From Streptomyces sp. NBC_00659 (GTDB taxonomy: Bacteria > Actinomycetota > Actinomycetes > Streptomycetales > Streptomycetaceae), in NCBI RefSeq assembly GCF_036226925.1, contig NZ_CP109031.1:3844001-3908000 (forward strand): a stretch of DNA of 64,000 nucleotides, in the 5' to 3' direction. Position numbers and translations under genes: made by a program. Shown piece after piece: positions 8,467 through 16,571 of the stretch. Position 1 is the stretch's first letter; every line of letters starts with the position of its first letter. Below the pieces are notes generated by a model. The model was given only the letters and a program-made list of their open reading frames with translations, searched no databases and was not told the origin of the DNA.

Positions 8467-8574
8467 CTGCGGATCTCGGCGACCCCGCGAACCTCGTCGA
8501 GCCCACAGATCTCGGCGGCCCCGCGGACCTCGTCGAGCCCACGGATCTCGGCGAGCCCACGGATCTCGGCGACC
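8467..8574. repeat. 18-bp minisatellite, six units, in an otherwise gene-free 484-bp spacer
   Basis: Six head-to-tail 18-bp units of the type CCGCGGATCTCGGCGACC, alternating with CCACGGACCTCGTCGAGC-like variants, between the LASTG gene (start 8264) and the ROK gene (end 8749). Because 18 is divisible by three, all frames stay open over it. No gene is supported in 8265-8748; the remainder of the spacer shows nothing recognisable. Confidence 0.7.
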
Positions 8575-8748
8575 CCGCGGGAGGTGACGATCGAGGCCGG
8601 CCCGAGCACAGGCCGCCACAACCGAAACACGCACCGCGTGCCTGCCTCCCCGCACGAGCATCCCCGCCCACCCGAACAGCCGAGCCGGCCCGGATCGGCC
8701 CGGGTCAACCCGCCGCGGCCGGAGCACGCACCGCGAGCGGCCCCGCGC

Positions 8749-10170
8749 TCACCCCTCCCCGCGCCCGAACAGCGGAGCCAGCAGCAGTTGGGCCGCGCCC
8801 TCGGCCACCCCTCTTGCTCCGCCGGGGGCCACCCGGACCGGCACCGCCGGACCGCCTCCTTCGCGCCGGGCGCGTTCCTCCAGGACGGCCCCGACACCCT
8901 GGAGGAAGACCGCCTCGTGAGCCGCGACCGTGCGCCCTCCCAGCAGCACGAGGTCGATGTCGAGCAGCCCCACCAGGTTCGCCGCGCCGGCGCCGAGCAC
9001 CCGAGCGGCCTCGGCCACGGTCCCCCGCCCCACCGCGTCCAGGCACAGCACCTCGATGCAGCCGCGGTTCCCGCACTCGCACATCGGCCCGTCCAGCTGG
9101 ATGACCTGGTGTCCGAACTCCCCGGCCCCGGTACGGGCCCCCCGGTGCACCACCCCGCCGATCACGAGCCCGGCGCCCAGACCCGTACCGAGATGCAGAT
9201 ACGCGAAGGACCCGCCGCCCACGAGGCCGGGGCCGGACCGGGTGCCTGCCCCCACCGCGACCCCGAGCGCCGCCGCGTTGGTGTCCTTGTCCACGACCAC
9301 CGGCAGCCCGAGCCGCCCGGCCAGCGCGGCCCGCAGGGCGAACCCGTCCCACTCCGGGAAACCCGTCACCCGGTGCAGCACCCCCAGGCTGTGGTCGAGC
9401 GGCCCCGGCAGCGCGACCCCCACACCCAGCGGTGACACCCCGCCGAGCAGGGCGGAGACCTCGCCGGCCGCCCCCTCGACCACCGCGTCGGCCCCGGCCC
9501 CCAGATCGAGCGGGGCGTGCCGCTCGGCCACCACGGCCCCGGTGAGATCGCAGAGCACGGCGGTCAGCTCGTCCCGGTCGAGATGCAGCCCGACCGCGTG
9601 CCCGGCGTCGGGCACGAGCCGCAGCACCGTACGGGGTTTGCCGCCCGTGGACGCGAGACGCCCGGCCTCCGTCGCCAGGCCGTCCGCCCGCAGCCGCGCG
9701 GTGATCTTGCTGACGGCCTGCGGGGTCAGCCCGGTCCGCTCGGCGAGTTCCAGGCGGCTGATGCCGGAGACCCCGGCCGTGCGCAGCAGATCGAGCACCA
9801 GCGCGGCGTTGTGACTGCGCAGGGCGGGCAGGTTCACCCCGGCCGCCCCGGCGCCCGCGCCCCCGCCGGAACCCGGATTCCCGGGGCCACCCTGGTTCAC
9901 GAAGACACCGGAAGCCCCGCCCACGCCCTGCCGGCCGGAAGCCCCGCCCGCGCTGTGACGGCCGGAGGCGTCGCCCACACCGTTCCGGTCGAAAGCCCCG
10001 CCCGCGCCGTGACGGCCGGAGGCGTCGCCCACACCGTGACGGCCGGAGACGCCGACATCCCCGGCCCCGCCCTGATCCGCGCATTCTCCCGAGGTCCGGG
10101 GTACACCTGGATTCCCGGGCATCCCCTGCGTCCCGGCCCCACCCGCATTGGTCCTGTTCACATCACCCAT
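8749..10170 (-). CDS. ROK-family transcriptional regulator with repeat-containing N-terminal extension
   Basis: A 473-residue NagC/XylR-type repressor. An unusual 110-residue Gly-rich leader contains five 9-residue repeats (SGRHGVGDA type, residues 42-86). The winged helix follows (LPALRSHNAALVLDLLRT, then LTPQAVSKITARL). The sugar-binding ROK domain carries the zinc motif CECGNRGCIE and the DKDTNAAALG segment. It controls sugar genes in most cases. The ATG at 10170 has GGGGGA upstream. It is divergent from a Gfo/Idh oxidoreductase (10219), and a palindrome in the 48-bp spacer is the probable operator for both. The frame runs open far upstream, but that part is antisense to the oxidoreductase. 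Confidence 0.88.
   Translation of the reverse strand: MGDVNRTNAGGAGTQGMPGNPGVPRTSGECADQGGAGDVGVSGRHGVGDASGRHGAGGAFDRNGVGDASGRHSAGGASGRQGVGGASGVFVNQGGPGNPGSGGGAGAGAAGVNLPALRSHNAALVLDLLRTAGVSGISRLELAERTGLTPQAVSKITARLRADGLATEAGRLASTGGKPRTVLRLVPDAGHAVGLHLDRDELTAVLCDLTGAVVAERHAPLDLGAGADAVVEGAAGEVSALLGGVSPLGVGVALPGPLDHSLGVLHRVTGFPEWDGFALRAALAGRLGLPVVVDKDTNAAALGVAVGAGTRSGPGLVGGGSFAYLHLGTGLGAGLVIGGVVHRGARTGAGEFGHQVIQLDGPMCECGNRGCIEVLCLDAVGRGTVAEAARVLGAGAANLVGLLDIDLVLLGGRTVAAHEAVFLQGVGAVLEERARREGGGPAVPVRVAPGGARGVAEGAAQLLLAPLFGRGEG
9913..10047 (-). repeat. Five 27-bp coding repeats in ROK regulator N-terminus
   Basis: Five consecutive 27-bp units encode SGRHGVGDA, SGRHGAGGA, FDRNGVGDA, SGRHSAGGA and SGRQGVGGA. 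They sit between the start codon and the DNA-binding domain and keep the reading frame. Confidence 0.8.
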
Positions 10171-10186
10171 TGTCCCCCGCGCTTGC

Positions 10187-10211
10187 ACTTTGGCAACAGC
10201 GTTGCGAAAGT
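10187..10211. promoter_or_regulatory. Operator palindrome in ROK / Gfo-Idh divergent spacer
   Basis: ACTTTGGCAAC, AGC, GTTGCGAAAGT: an 11-bp inverted repeat with one mismatch, centred in the 48 bp between the two start codons. It ends seven bases before the Gfo/Idh ATG. The position fits autoregulation and control of the divergent operon by the ROK protein. Confidence 0.65.
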
Positions 10212-10218
10212 AGGACGC

Positions 10219-11310
10219 ATGACAGGCATGACTGGTACTGGTACGCCCCTTCGCGTGGGTCTCGTCGGCTACGGCCTCGCGGGTTCCGTCTTCCACGCCC
10301 CGCTGATCGCCACGACCGAGGGGCTCGCCCTCGACACGGTCGTCACCTCGAACCCGGAGCGCCAGGCGCAGGCCCGCGCCGAGTTCGGCGACGGACTCCG
10401 CTTCGCCGCGACGCCCGACGAACTGCTGGACCGCGCCGACGAACTCGACCTGATCGTCATCGCGTCCCCGAACAAGACCCACGTCCCGATCGCGACCGCC
10501 GCCCTGAAGGCCGGCCTCCCCGTGGTCGTGGACAAGCCCATCGCCGGTACGGCGGCGGAGGCCCGCGAACTGGCCGCCCTGGCCGACGAGCGCGGCCTGC
10601 TGCTCTCCGTCTTCCAGAACCGCCGCTGGGACAACGACTTCCTGACCCTGCGCAAGCTGTTCGCCGACGGCGAGCTGGGCGACGTCTGGCGCTTCGAGTC
10701 CCGTTTCGAGCGCTGGCGCCCGCAGCCGAAGGGCGGCTGGCGCGAGTCCGGCGACCCGGCGGAGATCGGGGGTCTGCTCTACGACCTCGGCAGCCACCTC
10801 GTCGACCAGGCGCTCGTCCTCTTCGGCCCCGCGGCCTCGGTGTACGCGGAGTCGGACGTCCGCCGTCCGGGCGCACTGACCGACGACGACACGTTCATCG
10901 CGATCACGCACGAGAACGGGGTCCGCTCCCACCTCTTCGCCTCCGCGACAACCGCCCAGCTCGGCCCGCGCTTCCGCGTCCTCGGCTCGCAGGCCGGTTA
11001 CGTCAAGTACGGCCTCGACCCGCAGGAGGCCGACCTGCGCGACGGCAAGCGCCCCGGCGCCGGCGCCGAGTGGGGCGTCGAGCCGGAGGCCCTGTGGGGC
11101 CGCGTCGGCTCCGGCGAGTCCCCGCTGACCGGTGGCGGCCGTCCCGAGCCGACGGTTCCGGGCACGTACCCCGCGTACTACGCGGCCGTCGCCGCCGCCA
11201 TCCGTGACGGCGGCCCGAACCCGGTCACCGCCCACGAGGCCGCCGCCGCCCTGGACGTCCTGGAAGCGGCCCGCCGCTCCGCCCGCGAGTCCGTGGTGGT
11301 GTCCCTGTGA
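10219..11310 (+). CDS. Gfo/Idh/MocA-family NAD(P)-dependent oxidoreductase
   Basis: A 363-residue sugar dehydrogenase-type protein. The Rossmann fold opens with VGLVGYGLAGSVFHAPLI. The cofactor/substrate motif VDKPIAGTAAEA contains the conserved EKP-type Lys. The C-terminal beta-sheet domain includes GGLLYDLGSHLVDQAL, with the usual catalytic Asp-His region. This family oxidises or reduces sugars, inositols and related polyols. ATG 10219 is preceded by AGGA. The next gene starts within its stop codon, so the two form an operon under the divergent ROK regulator. A sugar substrate is inferred from that context only. Confidence 0.88.
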   Translation: MTGMTGTGTPLRVGLVGYGLAGSVFHAPLIATTEGLALDTVVTSNPERQAQARAEFGDGLRFAATPDELLDRADELDLIVIASPNKTHVPIATAALKAGLPVVVDKPIAGTAAEARELAALADERGLLLSVFQNRRWDNDFLTLRKLFADGELGDVWRFESRFERWRPQPKGGWRESGDPAEIGGLLYDLGSHLVDQALVLFGPAASVYAESDVRRPGALTDDDTFIAITHENGVRSHLFASATTAQLGPRFRVLGSQAGYVKYGLDPQEADLRDGKRPGAGAEWGVEPEALWGRVGSGESPLTGGGRPEPTVPGTYPAYYAAVAAAIRDGGPNPVTAHEAAAALDVLEAARRSARESVVVSL

Positions 11311-11792
11311 ACGCGCCCGTCGCACCGGAGATCGCCGAGCTCATCGCCGAGCTGGAGGAGCAGGAGCGCCGGCTGACGCTCCCGGGCTTCACCCACGACG
11401 ACGCCTGGGCCCTCGGCACGCTCCTGGTCGGACTCGCCCGCGAGCGCGAAGCGCCGGTCGCCGTCGACATCCGACGCGGTGGCCAGCAGCTCTTCCACGC
11501 GGCGCTGCCGGGTTCCACCCCGGACAACGACGCCTGGATCGACCGCAAGCGCCGCGTCGTCGAGCGGTACGGGTGCTCCTCACTGCTGGTCGGCTCGCGC
11601 TTCCGCGCCAAGGGCACGACCTTCGAGGAGTCCTCGCGCCTCGACCCCGACACGTACGCGGCCCACGGGGGCGCGTTCCCGATCGCCGTGACGGGCGCGG
11701 GCGTCATCGGCACCGTGGTGGTCTCGGGCCTGCCCCAGGTCGAGGACCACAAGATGGTGGTGGAGGCCCTGGAGACACTCCTGGCCCGGTAG
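11307..11792 (+). CDS. UPF0303 / heme-degrading-domain (GlcG/HbpS-like) protein
   Basis: A 161-residue protein starting at GTG 11307, overlapping the previous stop codon by four bases. It carries the GlcG/HbpS-like fold: LGTLLVGLAREREAPVAVDIRRGGQQLFHAALPG, split here by family-typical turns, then GGAFPIAVTGAGVIGTVVVSGL and the closing EDHKMVVEALE. UPF0303 members are small, mostly uncharacterised proteins often sitting in sugar or organic acid operons, as here. No catalytic residue can be assigned. Cotranscription with the Gfo/Idh gene is very likely. Confidence 0.8.
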   Translation: MNAPVAPEIAELIAELEEQERRLTLPGFTHDDAWALGTLLVGLAREREAPVAVDIRRGGQQLFHAALPGSTPDNDAWIDRKRRVVERYGCSSLLVGSRFRAKGTTFEESSRLDPDTYAAHGGAFPIAVTGAGVIGTVVVSGLPQVEDHKMVVEALETLLAR

Positions 11793-11795
11793 CGC

Positions 11796-11905
11796 ATCGG
11801 TCCCCGCGCCCGTGAGAGGCGCGGGGACTGTACGACCAACCACAGCGCAGCCCCGTCAGGGGCGCGAGGAACTGCGCGAGCAACCACAATCCACCCGCAG
11901 CGAAG
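11796..11905. repeat. Streptomyces intergenic repeat with terminator hairpins
   Basis: Two degenerate copies of the 'CCCGT-AGGGGCGCGGGGAACTGCGCGAC-CAACCAC' type element that recurs between genes in Streptomyces genomes. The first copy forms a perfect 11-bp hairpin (GTCCCCGCGCC at 11800-11810 with 11818-11828); the second has GCCCC-GTCA-GGGGC. It follows the UPF0303 stop codon and probably ends that transcript. Confidence 0.6.
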
Positions 11906-11953
11906 AACGCCCCCCGACCCCAACGGACCCGAACCGCGAACCAAGCGGAGCGC

Positions 11954-12811
11954 TCACGCGTCGGCGAGCTCCTGCCGCTGCCGCCCCAGCCCCTCGATCT
12001 CCAGCTCGACGACGTCACCCGCCCGCAGGAACGGCTTCGGCTCGGGCCGGCCGAGCGCCACCCCGGCGGGTGTACCGGTGTTGATGACATCCCCCGGGTA
12101 CAGGGTCATGAACCGGCTGACGTACCGGACGACCTCGGCGACCGGGAAGATCTGCTCGGCCGTCGTACCGTCCTGCTTGAGCTCACCGTTCACCCAGAGC
12201 CGTAGCGACAGCGCCTGCGGGTCCGGGATCTCGTCCGCGGTCACCAGCCACGGCCCCAGCGGGTTGAACGTCTCGCAGTTCTTGCCCTTGTCCCAGGTGC
12301 CGCCGCGCTCGATCTGGAACTCTCGCTCGGAGACGTCGTGCGCCACCGCGTACCCGGCGACATGCGCGAGCGCCTCCTCCCGGGACTCCAGGTAGCGGGC
12401 GGTGCGGCCGATGACGACGGCCAGCTCGACCTCCCAGTCGGTCTTCACCGACCCGCGCGGCACGAGCACCGTGTCGTTCGGCCCGACCACGGTGTCCGCC
12501 GCCTTGAAGAAGATCACCGGCTCGGTGGGCGGCTCGGCCCCGGTCTCGCGGGCGTGGTCGTGGTAGTTCAGCCCGATGCACACGACCTTGCCGATCCGGG
12601 CCAGCGGCGGTCCCACGCGCAGGCCGTCCGCGTCCAGCGCGGGCAGCTCACCGGCCGCCGCGGCGGACCGGATCCGGCCGAGTGCCGCGTCGTCGGCGAG
12701 CAGCGCCCCGTCGATGTCGGCGACCAGTCCCGACAGGTCCCGGAGGATCCCCTCGGCGTCGAGCAGCGCGGGCCGCTCCGCCCCGGCCGTACCGACTCGC
12801 AGCAGCTTCAT
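11954..12811 (-). CDS. Fumarylacetoacetate hydrolase family protein
   Basis: A 285-residue protein. After an N-terminal domain (LLRVGTAGAERPALLD) comes the FAH core: GKVVCIGLNYHDHARETG, then EPVIFFKAADTVVGPND and DWEVELAVVIGR, which provide the acidic metal ligands. It closes with GDVINTGTPAGV. These enzymes hydrolyse or isomerise 2-oxo acid or fumarylpyruvate-type substrates, as in ureidoglycolate-like or aromatic breakdown proteins. ATG 12811 has GGGAG upstream; GTG 12817 is an alternative two codons earlier. It is monocistronic, and the neighbours give no pathway. Confidence 0.87.
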   Translation of the reverse strand: MKLLRVGTAGAERPALLDAEGILRDLSGLVADIDGALLADDAALGRIRSAAAAGELPALDADGLRVGPPLARIGKVVCIGLNYHDHARETGAEPPTEPVIFFKAADTVVGPNDTVLVPRGSVKTDWEVELAVVIGRTARYLESREEALAHVAGYAVAHDVSEREFQIERGGTWDKGKNCETFNPLGPWLVTADEIPDPQALSLRLWVNGELKQDGTTAEQIFPVAEVVRYVSRFMTLYPGDVINTGTPAGVALGRPEPKPFLRAGDVVELEIEGLGRQRQELADA

Positions 12812-12889
12812 GGTCACCGTCTCCCTCGGTCGCGGGCTGTCCGGCCGACGGGTGCGGCCGTCGGAGGACCGTGCGATCCTCCAAGCTCA

Positions 12890-12927
12890 CGGTCCAGTCC
12901 GCAAGACCCCGTTCACGGACTGGACCG
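12890..12927 (-). terminator. Inverted repeat downstream of YidC-type gene
   Basis: A perfect 12-bp repeat (CGGTCCAGTCCG at 12890-12901, complement at 12916-12927) with a 14-nt loop, 17 bp past the stop of the leftward insertase gene. It could instead be an operator for the FAH gene, which starts 79 bp further on; a smaller hairpin GGAGGA/TCCTCC lies between. Confidence 0.5.
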
Positions 12928-12943
12928 ACGACGGAAGGCTCCG

Positions 12944-13711
12944 TCAGGCGAGGGCCGCGGCCGCGGGCGCCGCCCCCGGCATGTCCCGGTAGAGCACCGC
13001 CCGCTCCACCGCGCTCCAGGTCGCGCTGGTCACCACGTACAGCGCGGCCGCCAGCGGCACCACGGCCACGGTGAACAGCGTGAAGAAGGACATGAACGGC
13101 ATGATCTTGGCGACCGAGGCGAGAGCGGCCGCCTGCTCGCTCCCGGCCTCACCCGCCACGGGCGCGGCGACGACGGTCGTCCGCTTCGTGCGCACGTAGT
13201 TGAAACCGGCCACGGCCGTGACGACGGCGAAGAGAGCCAGGTAGACGAGACCGGCCGGCCCGAAGAGCCCGCCGTCGCCGAGCGCGTCCGCCCACCGGCC
13301 CCCGAGCGGTGCGGCGAACAGCGTGTGCCCGAGCAGGGTGTTGGCCCCGCCGCCGATCGTCGAGCTGGAGAACAGGTGGTAGAGGAGGAAGAAGGCCGGC
13401 ATCTGGAGCAGGCTGGGCAGGCATCCGGAGAGCGGCGACACCTTCTCCTCGGCGTGCAGCTCCATCAGCGCCTTCTGGAACTTCTCGCGGTCCTTGCCGT
13501 GTTCCTTCTTCAGCTCGGCGATCCGCGGCCGGAGCGCCGCCTGCGCCCGCTGTCCGCGCGCCGCCGCCCGCGACAGGGGATGCACGAGCAGGCGTACGAG
13601 CGCGGTGAACAGGACGATCGCGGCGGCGGCCGCCGAGCCATGGAACAGCGGCTGGAGCAGGTCGGCGATGTGCTCGACCAGGTGCGCGAAAACGGACATG
13701 AACGTGGACAT
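12944..13711 (-). CDS. YidC/Oxa1-family membrane protein insertase (secondary copy)
   Basis: A 255-residue integral membrane protein with the YidC/Oxa1 core: a first helix after FAHLVEHIADLL, the hydrophilic-groove helix AAIVLFTALVRLLVHPLSR with its conserved Arg, a cytoplasmic coiled hairpin (AELKKEHGKDREKFQKA), and the following helices SLLQMPAFFLLYHLF and MPFMSFFTLFTVAVVPLAAA. It lacks the large N-terminal domain of Gram-negative YidC. The main yidC lies by the chromosome origin, so this is likely a paralogue. GGAGGG precedes ATG 13711. The upstream DUF6412 gene is its habitual neighbour in Streptomyces (recalled). Confidence 0.88.
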   Translation of the reverse strand: MSTFMSVFAHLVEHIADLLQPLFHGSAAAAAIVLFTALVRLLVHPLSRAAARGQRAQAALRPRIAELKKEHGKDREKFQKALMELHAEEKVSPLSGCLPSLLQMPAFFLLYHLFSSSTIGGGANTLLGHTLFAAPLGGRWADALGDGGLFGPAGLVYLALFAVVTAVAGFNYVRTKRTTVVAAPVAGEAGSEQAAALASVAKIMPFMSFFTLFTVAVVPLAAALYVVTSATWSAVERAVLYRDMPGAAPAAAALA

Positions 13712-13886
13712 GCGTGAGCCCTCCGGGGGTCTCGTCGTGCCGTGACTACGGAATGCGGCATGACGACCCGCGCGGGGCACCTGTGGCGGAGTACCACTCG
13801 GGGCGAACCACCGGAAGTCTCGGGGTGGGTCACCAGGAGCGGGGGCCACCCGGGGCGGAAGCCGCCCGGGTGGAGTGGAGGGGTGC

Positions 13887-14195
13887 CTACGCGGTCGCCG
13901 GGAGGGCGTGTCCGGGCGCCCTGGGGCGCGGCCGTCCGCTGGCGTCGGGATCGCGTTGCGGCAGGAAGGCCGTGCGGCGGTCACGGTCGCGGATGGCCGT
14001 ACGGACCCGGGTGGGCGGCACGACGGGCGCGCAGCGCGCCACGATGAGGGAGCAGGCCGCGAAGGCGGACCCGGCCGCGGCCGTCGCGGCGACCGCGACG
14101 GTGGCGGTGAGGGTGCCCGTGTCGAGCAGGGCGACCTCGAGGAGCAGGAGCAGCAGTACGGCGGCGGGGCGGGCGTCGGCCCAGGTCCGGGTCAT
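13887..14195 (-). CDS. DUF6412-type small membrane protein
   Basis: A 102-residue protein with two hydrophobic segments (about residues 10-25 and 27-50) followed by a basic soluble tail containing ARCAPVVPPTRVRTAIRDRD and RTAFLPQRDPDASGRPRPRAPG. The tail pattern is that of DUF6412, a family seen beside YidC-type genes in Streptomyces (recalled, not checked). GAGGAG is placed correctly before the ATG at 14195. The 175 bp between this gene and the insertase gene contain no further gene. Confidence 0.75.
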   Translation of the reverse strand: MTRTWADARPAAVLLLLLLEVALLDTGTLTATVAVAATAAAGSAFAACSLIVARCAPVVPPTRVRTAIRDRDRRTAFLPQRDPDASGRPRPRAPGHALPATA

Positions 14196-14240
14196 CGACC
14201 GCTCCTCCTCTCGTACGTGGTGCGCGTGTCCCTCCGTTCG

Positions 14241-14828
14241 TTATACAGGATGCTTCTCGGCGGACCGCCCGGGACCGGACGCGGCGTCCGCCACACCATG
14301 CGAACCGCGATCCGTGTCGACCGGCTCCAGCAGCCGCCTCGGCCCGAGCAGGGCCCGGCTGACCGGATCCGCCGGATCCCGGTCGAGTCCGGGGCCCGGC
14401 GTCATCTCGACGTCTGGGACGGGCACGACCAAGGCGCAGCGGGGGCACTCGCCGTACGGGCCGAGTTCCGTGCCGCAGGCCGCGTGCCGGAAGTAGCGCA
14501 GGCGGCTCTCGCCGAAGTGCTCGCGGCCCCACAGGCCGAGCGAACGCAGCGTGGGCCACAGGGCGACACCGCGGTCGGTCAGGACGTACTCGTCACGCGG
14601 CGGCGACTCCTGATAGCGGCGCTTCTCGAGGATCCCCTCGGCGGTGAGCGCCTGGAGACGGGACGCGAGCACGGCCCTCGGGATGCCGAGGTGCACGAGG
14701 AAATCGTTGTAGCGCCGTACGCCGTAGAGCGCGTCGCGGATGACCAGAAGCGTCCAGCGCTCGCCGACGACCTCCAGCGCGCGGGCGATCGAGCACTCCT
14801 GCGTCGCGTAGTCCTTGCCCAGAGCCAT
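14241..14828 (-). CDS. HxlR-family transcriptional regulator
   Basis: A 195-residue regulator. The winged-helix HxlR domain fills the first 105 residues (CSIARALEVVGERWTLLVIRDAL, then GIPRAVLASRLQALTAEGILEKR). Cys12 lies at the usual position near the N-terminus. The C-terminal half is less typical and holds a putative zinc ribbon (HAACGTELGPYGECPRC, four Cys/His-type ligands) and a disordered tail. ATG 14828 is chosen because GGAGGGC precedes it. It is divergent from an MFS exporter. Two copies of a GGTTC...GAACC palindrome in the spacer are the likely operators, so it probably represses the exporter and itself. Confidence 0.9.
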   Translation of the reverse strand: MALGKDYATQECSIARALEVVGERWTLLVIRDALYGVRRYNDFLVHLGIPRAVLASRLQALTAEGILEKRRYQESPPRDEYVLTDRGVALWPTLRSLGLWGREHFGESRLRYFRHAACGTELGPYGECPRCALVVPVPDVEMTPGPGLDRDPADPVSRALLGPRRLLEPVDTDRGSHGVADAASGPGRSAEKHPV

Positions 14829-14859
14829 GCCCTCCACTGTAGCCACTTTCCGACATGTT

Positions 14860-14876
14860 GGTTCATTGAACGAACC
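14860..14876. promoter_or_regulatory. HxlR-type operator 1
   Basis: GGTTCATTGAACGAACC, an inverted repeat GGTTC-N7-GAACC, 31 bp upstream of the HxlR start. A near copy lies 44 bp away. Confidence 0.65.
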
Positions 14877-14903
14877 TAGGTGTTATCGTCTACACAGACT
14901 TAA

Positions 14904-14920
14904 GGTTCAATGACCGAACC
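14904..14920. promoter_or_regulatory. HxlR-type operator 2
   Basis: GGTTCAATGACCGAACC, the same GGTTC-N7-GAACC palindrome on the MFS side of the spacer. The centres are 44 bp apart, about four helical turns, so both face the same side of the DNA. Confidence 0.65.
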
Positions 14921-15009
14921 TACTGAACGGATCAACCCGCCCGACCAACCCCGAACCGGCCCTCCCGGCCCGACCCGCCTGAACCGACCCACGGAAGCGA
15001 AGACAGCCC

Positions 15010-16425
15010 ATGACCCGGCTCGACCGGCCCGACACCAGCACGCGGCCCGCACACGCCACCGGCGTCTCTCCGGCCGCCCCGGCGAAAACCGCTCCGCGGG
15101 CCACCCCGACCCTCGCCCTCACCAGCGCCGCCACCGCCGTGGCCCTGATGACGTACACGGCCCCGATGGTCACGCTCCCCGACACCGCGGCCGCGCTGCA
15201 CACCTCGGTCTCCGCCCAGGCCTGGCTGCTCAACGGCACCCCGCTGGGCCTGGCCGCGCTGCTCCTGGTCGCGGGCAGTCTCGCGGACGACTACGGCCGC
15301 CGCCGGATCTTCCTGGCCGGCACCGTCGCCCTCGGCCTCACCACCGCCCTGGGCGCGCTCGCGGGCTCCACCTGGCTGTTCACCCTGACCCGCATAGCGC
15401 AGGGAGCGGCGAGCGCGGCGATCCTCGCGAGCAGCCTGGGCCTGATCGTGCATGCCTTCCCGACCCCGCGCGGGCGGCTGCGCGCGACGGGGGTGTGGGG
15501 CGCGTTCGTCAGCGGCGGAATCGCCGCGGGCCCGCTCCTCGCGGGGGCCCTGGCAAGCTGGAACTGGCGGATGGCGTACGCCGTCCTGGGCGCCGCCGCC
15601 CTGGTCGTCGCCCTCCTCGGAACCCGCGCCCTGACCGAGTCCCGCGCACCACGCGGCGGCCGGCCCGACCTCGCGGGGGCGCTGACCTTCGGCCTCGCGC
15701 TGGTGTCGCTGGTGGCGGCGCTGACGCTCGGCCGCGACGGCTGGCTGCGCGCGCCGGTGGGCCTGCTGACGGCCGCGTTCCTCGTCCTGATGGCCGCGTT
15801 CGTCGCCGTCGAACGCCGCAGCGGAACTCCCATGATCGACCTCGGTCTGCTCCGGCACCGCCGCTTCCTCGTCTCGTCGGCGGGCGGGCTCTTCACGGGC
15901 CTCGCGGTGATCGGCCTGTTCAGCTTCCTGCCGGCGCTGCTCCAGCGGACGCTCGGGATGTCCGCCATGGACACGGCGTGGTTGTTCCTGCTGTGGTCCG
16001 GCCTCGCCTTCACGGTCGCCCTCCAGGCCCGCCGTCTCGCCGGCCGGGTCTCGCACCGCCATCAGCTCGCCCTCGGTTTCGCGCTGCACGCGGCCGGTGT
16101 CCTGACGATGCTCGGCGCGATCGGCTCCGGCTCCTGGCTCCGCCTGCTCCCGGGCTTCGTGCTCTCCGGGGTGGGCAGCGGCCTGCTGAACGCCGCGCTG
16201 CCCCTGCTGGCCGTCGAATCCGTGCCCGCGACCCGCACGGCGATGGGCTCGGGCGCCCAGCAGACGTTCCGCTACATCGGTTCGTGCGCCGGGGTCGCCC
16301 TCACGATCGCCCTGGTCACCACCGCCGGCGGACCGGCGCACGGCGCGAACATCGCGATCGTCGTGTCGGCCGGGCTCGCGGCGGTGGCCGCGGCAAGCGT
16401 TCTGATCCTGCGGGAGCGGGCGTGA
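15010..16425 (+). CDS. MFS exporter (DHA2/EmrB-QacA type)
   Basis: A 471-residue integral membrane protein with 12-14 hydrophobic helices. The MFS signature GSLADDYGRRRIF lies between helices 2 and 3. The motif-C-like region LGLIVHAFPTPRGRLRATGVWGAF is split by family-typical residues. It is a proton-driven exporter family often giving drug or metabolite resistance. The start at ATG 15010 gives a 35-residue polar N-terminus. The gene lies next to a divergent HxlR regulator with paired operators, a common arrangement for inducible efflux. The substrate is not identifiable. Confidence 0.9.
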   Translation: MTRLDRPDTSTRPAHATGVSPAAPAKTAPRATPTLALTSAATAVALMTYTAPMVTLPDTAAALHTSVSAQAWLLNGTPLGLAALLLVAGSLADDYGRRRIFLAGTVALGLTTALGALAGSTWLFTLTRIAQGAASAAILASSLGLIVHAFPTPRGRLRATGVWGAFVSGGIAAGPLLAGALASWNWRMAYAVLGAAALVVALLGTRALTESRAPRGGRPDLAGALTFGLALVSLVAALTLGRDGWLRAPVGLLTAAFLVLMAAFVAVERRSGTPMIDLGLLRHRRFLVSSAGGLFTGLAVIGLFSFLPALLQRTLGMSAMDTAWLFLLWSGLAFTVALQARRLAGRVSHRHQLALGFALHAAGVLTMLGAIGSGSWLRLLPGFVLSGVGSGLLNAALPLLAVESVPATRTAMGSGAQQTFRYIGSCAGVALTIALVTTAGGPAHGANIAIVVSAGLAAVAAASVLILRERA

Positions 16426-16443
16426 CCCGGCCGTACCTGGCGG

Positions 16444-16571
16444 AACCCGCGTTCGACGGTGACGAAGCCCGGCGGGCTTGACCGGTGAAGCCCCGCCGAC
16501 GTGACCGACGGAACCCGACGGGCTGGACCGACGGAGCCCGGCCGACGTGACCGGGGCGGAGCCCGCGTTCG
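16444..16571. repeat. Degenerate tandem repeats between MFS and sortase genes
   Basis: The 146-bp spacer holds imperfect units of the form GACCGACGGAACCCGACGGG, and near-identical ends (GAACCCGCGTTCG at its left, GAGCCCGCGTTCG at its right). No gene is visible. Confidence 0.4.

Noticed and set aside
8467..8574. Possible CRISPR array
   Set aside because: Units are contiguous 18-bp repeats without spacers and no cas gene is present. No CRISPR array was seen anywhere in the window.
10171..11325. Upstream extension of the ROK reading frame to give an 858-residue protein
   Set aside because: The extension is antisense to the Gfo/Idh gene, whose product has complete family motifs. ATG 10170 has an RBS, and the winged helix follows it.
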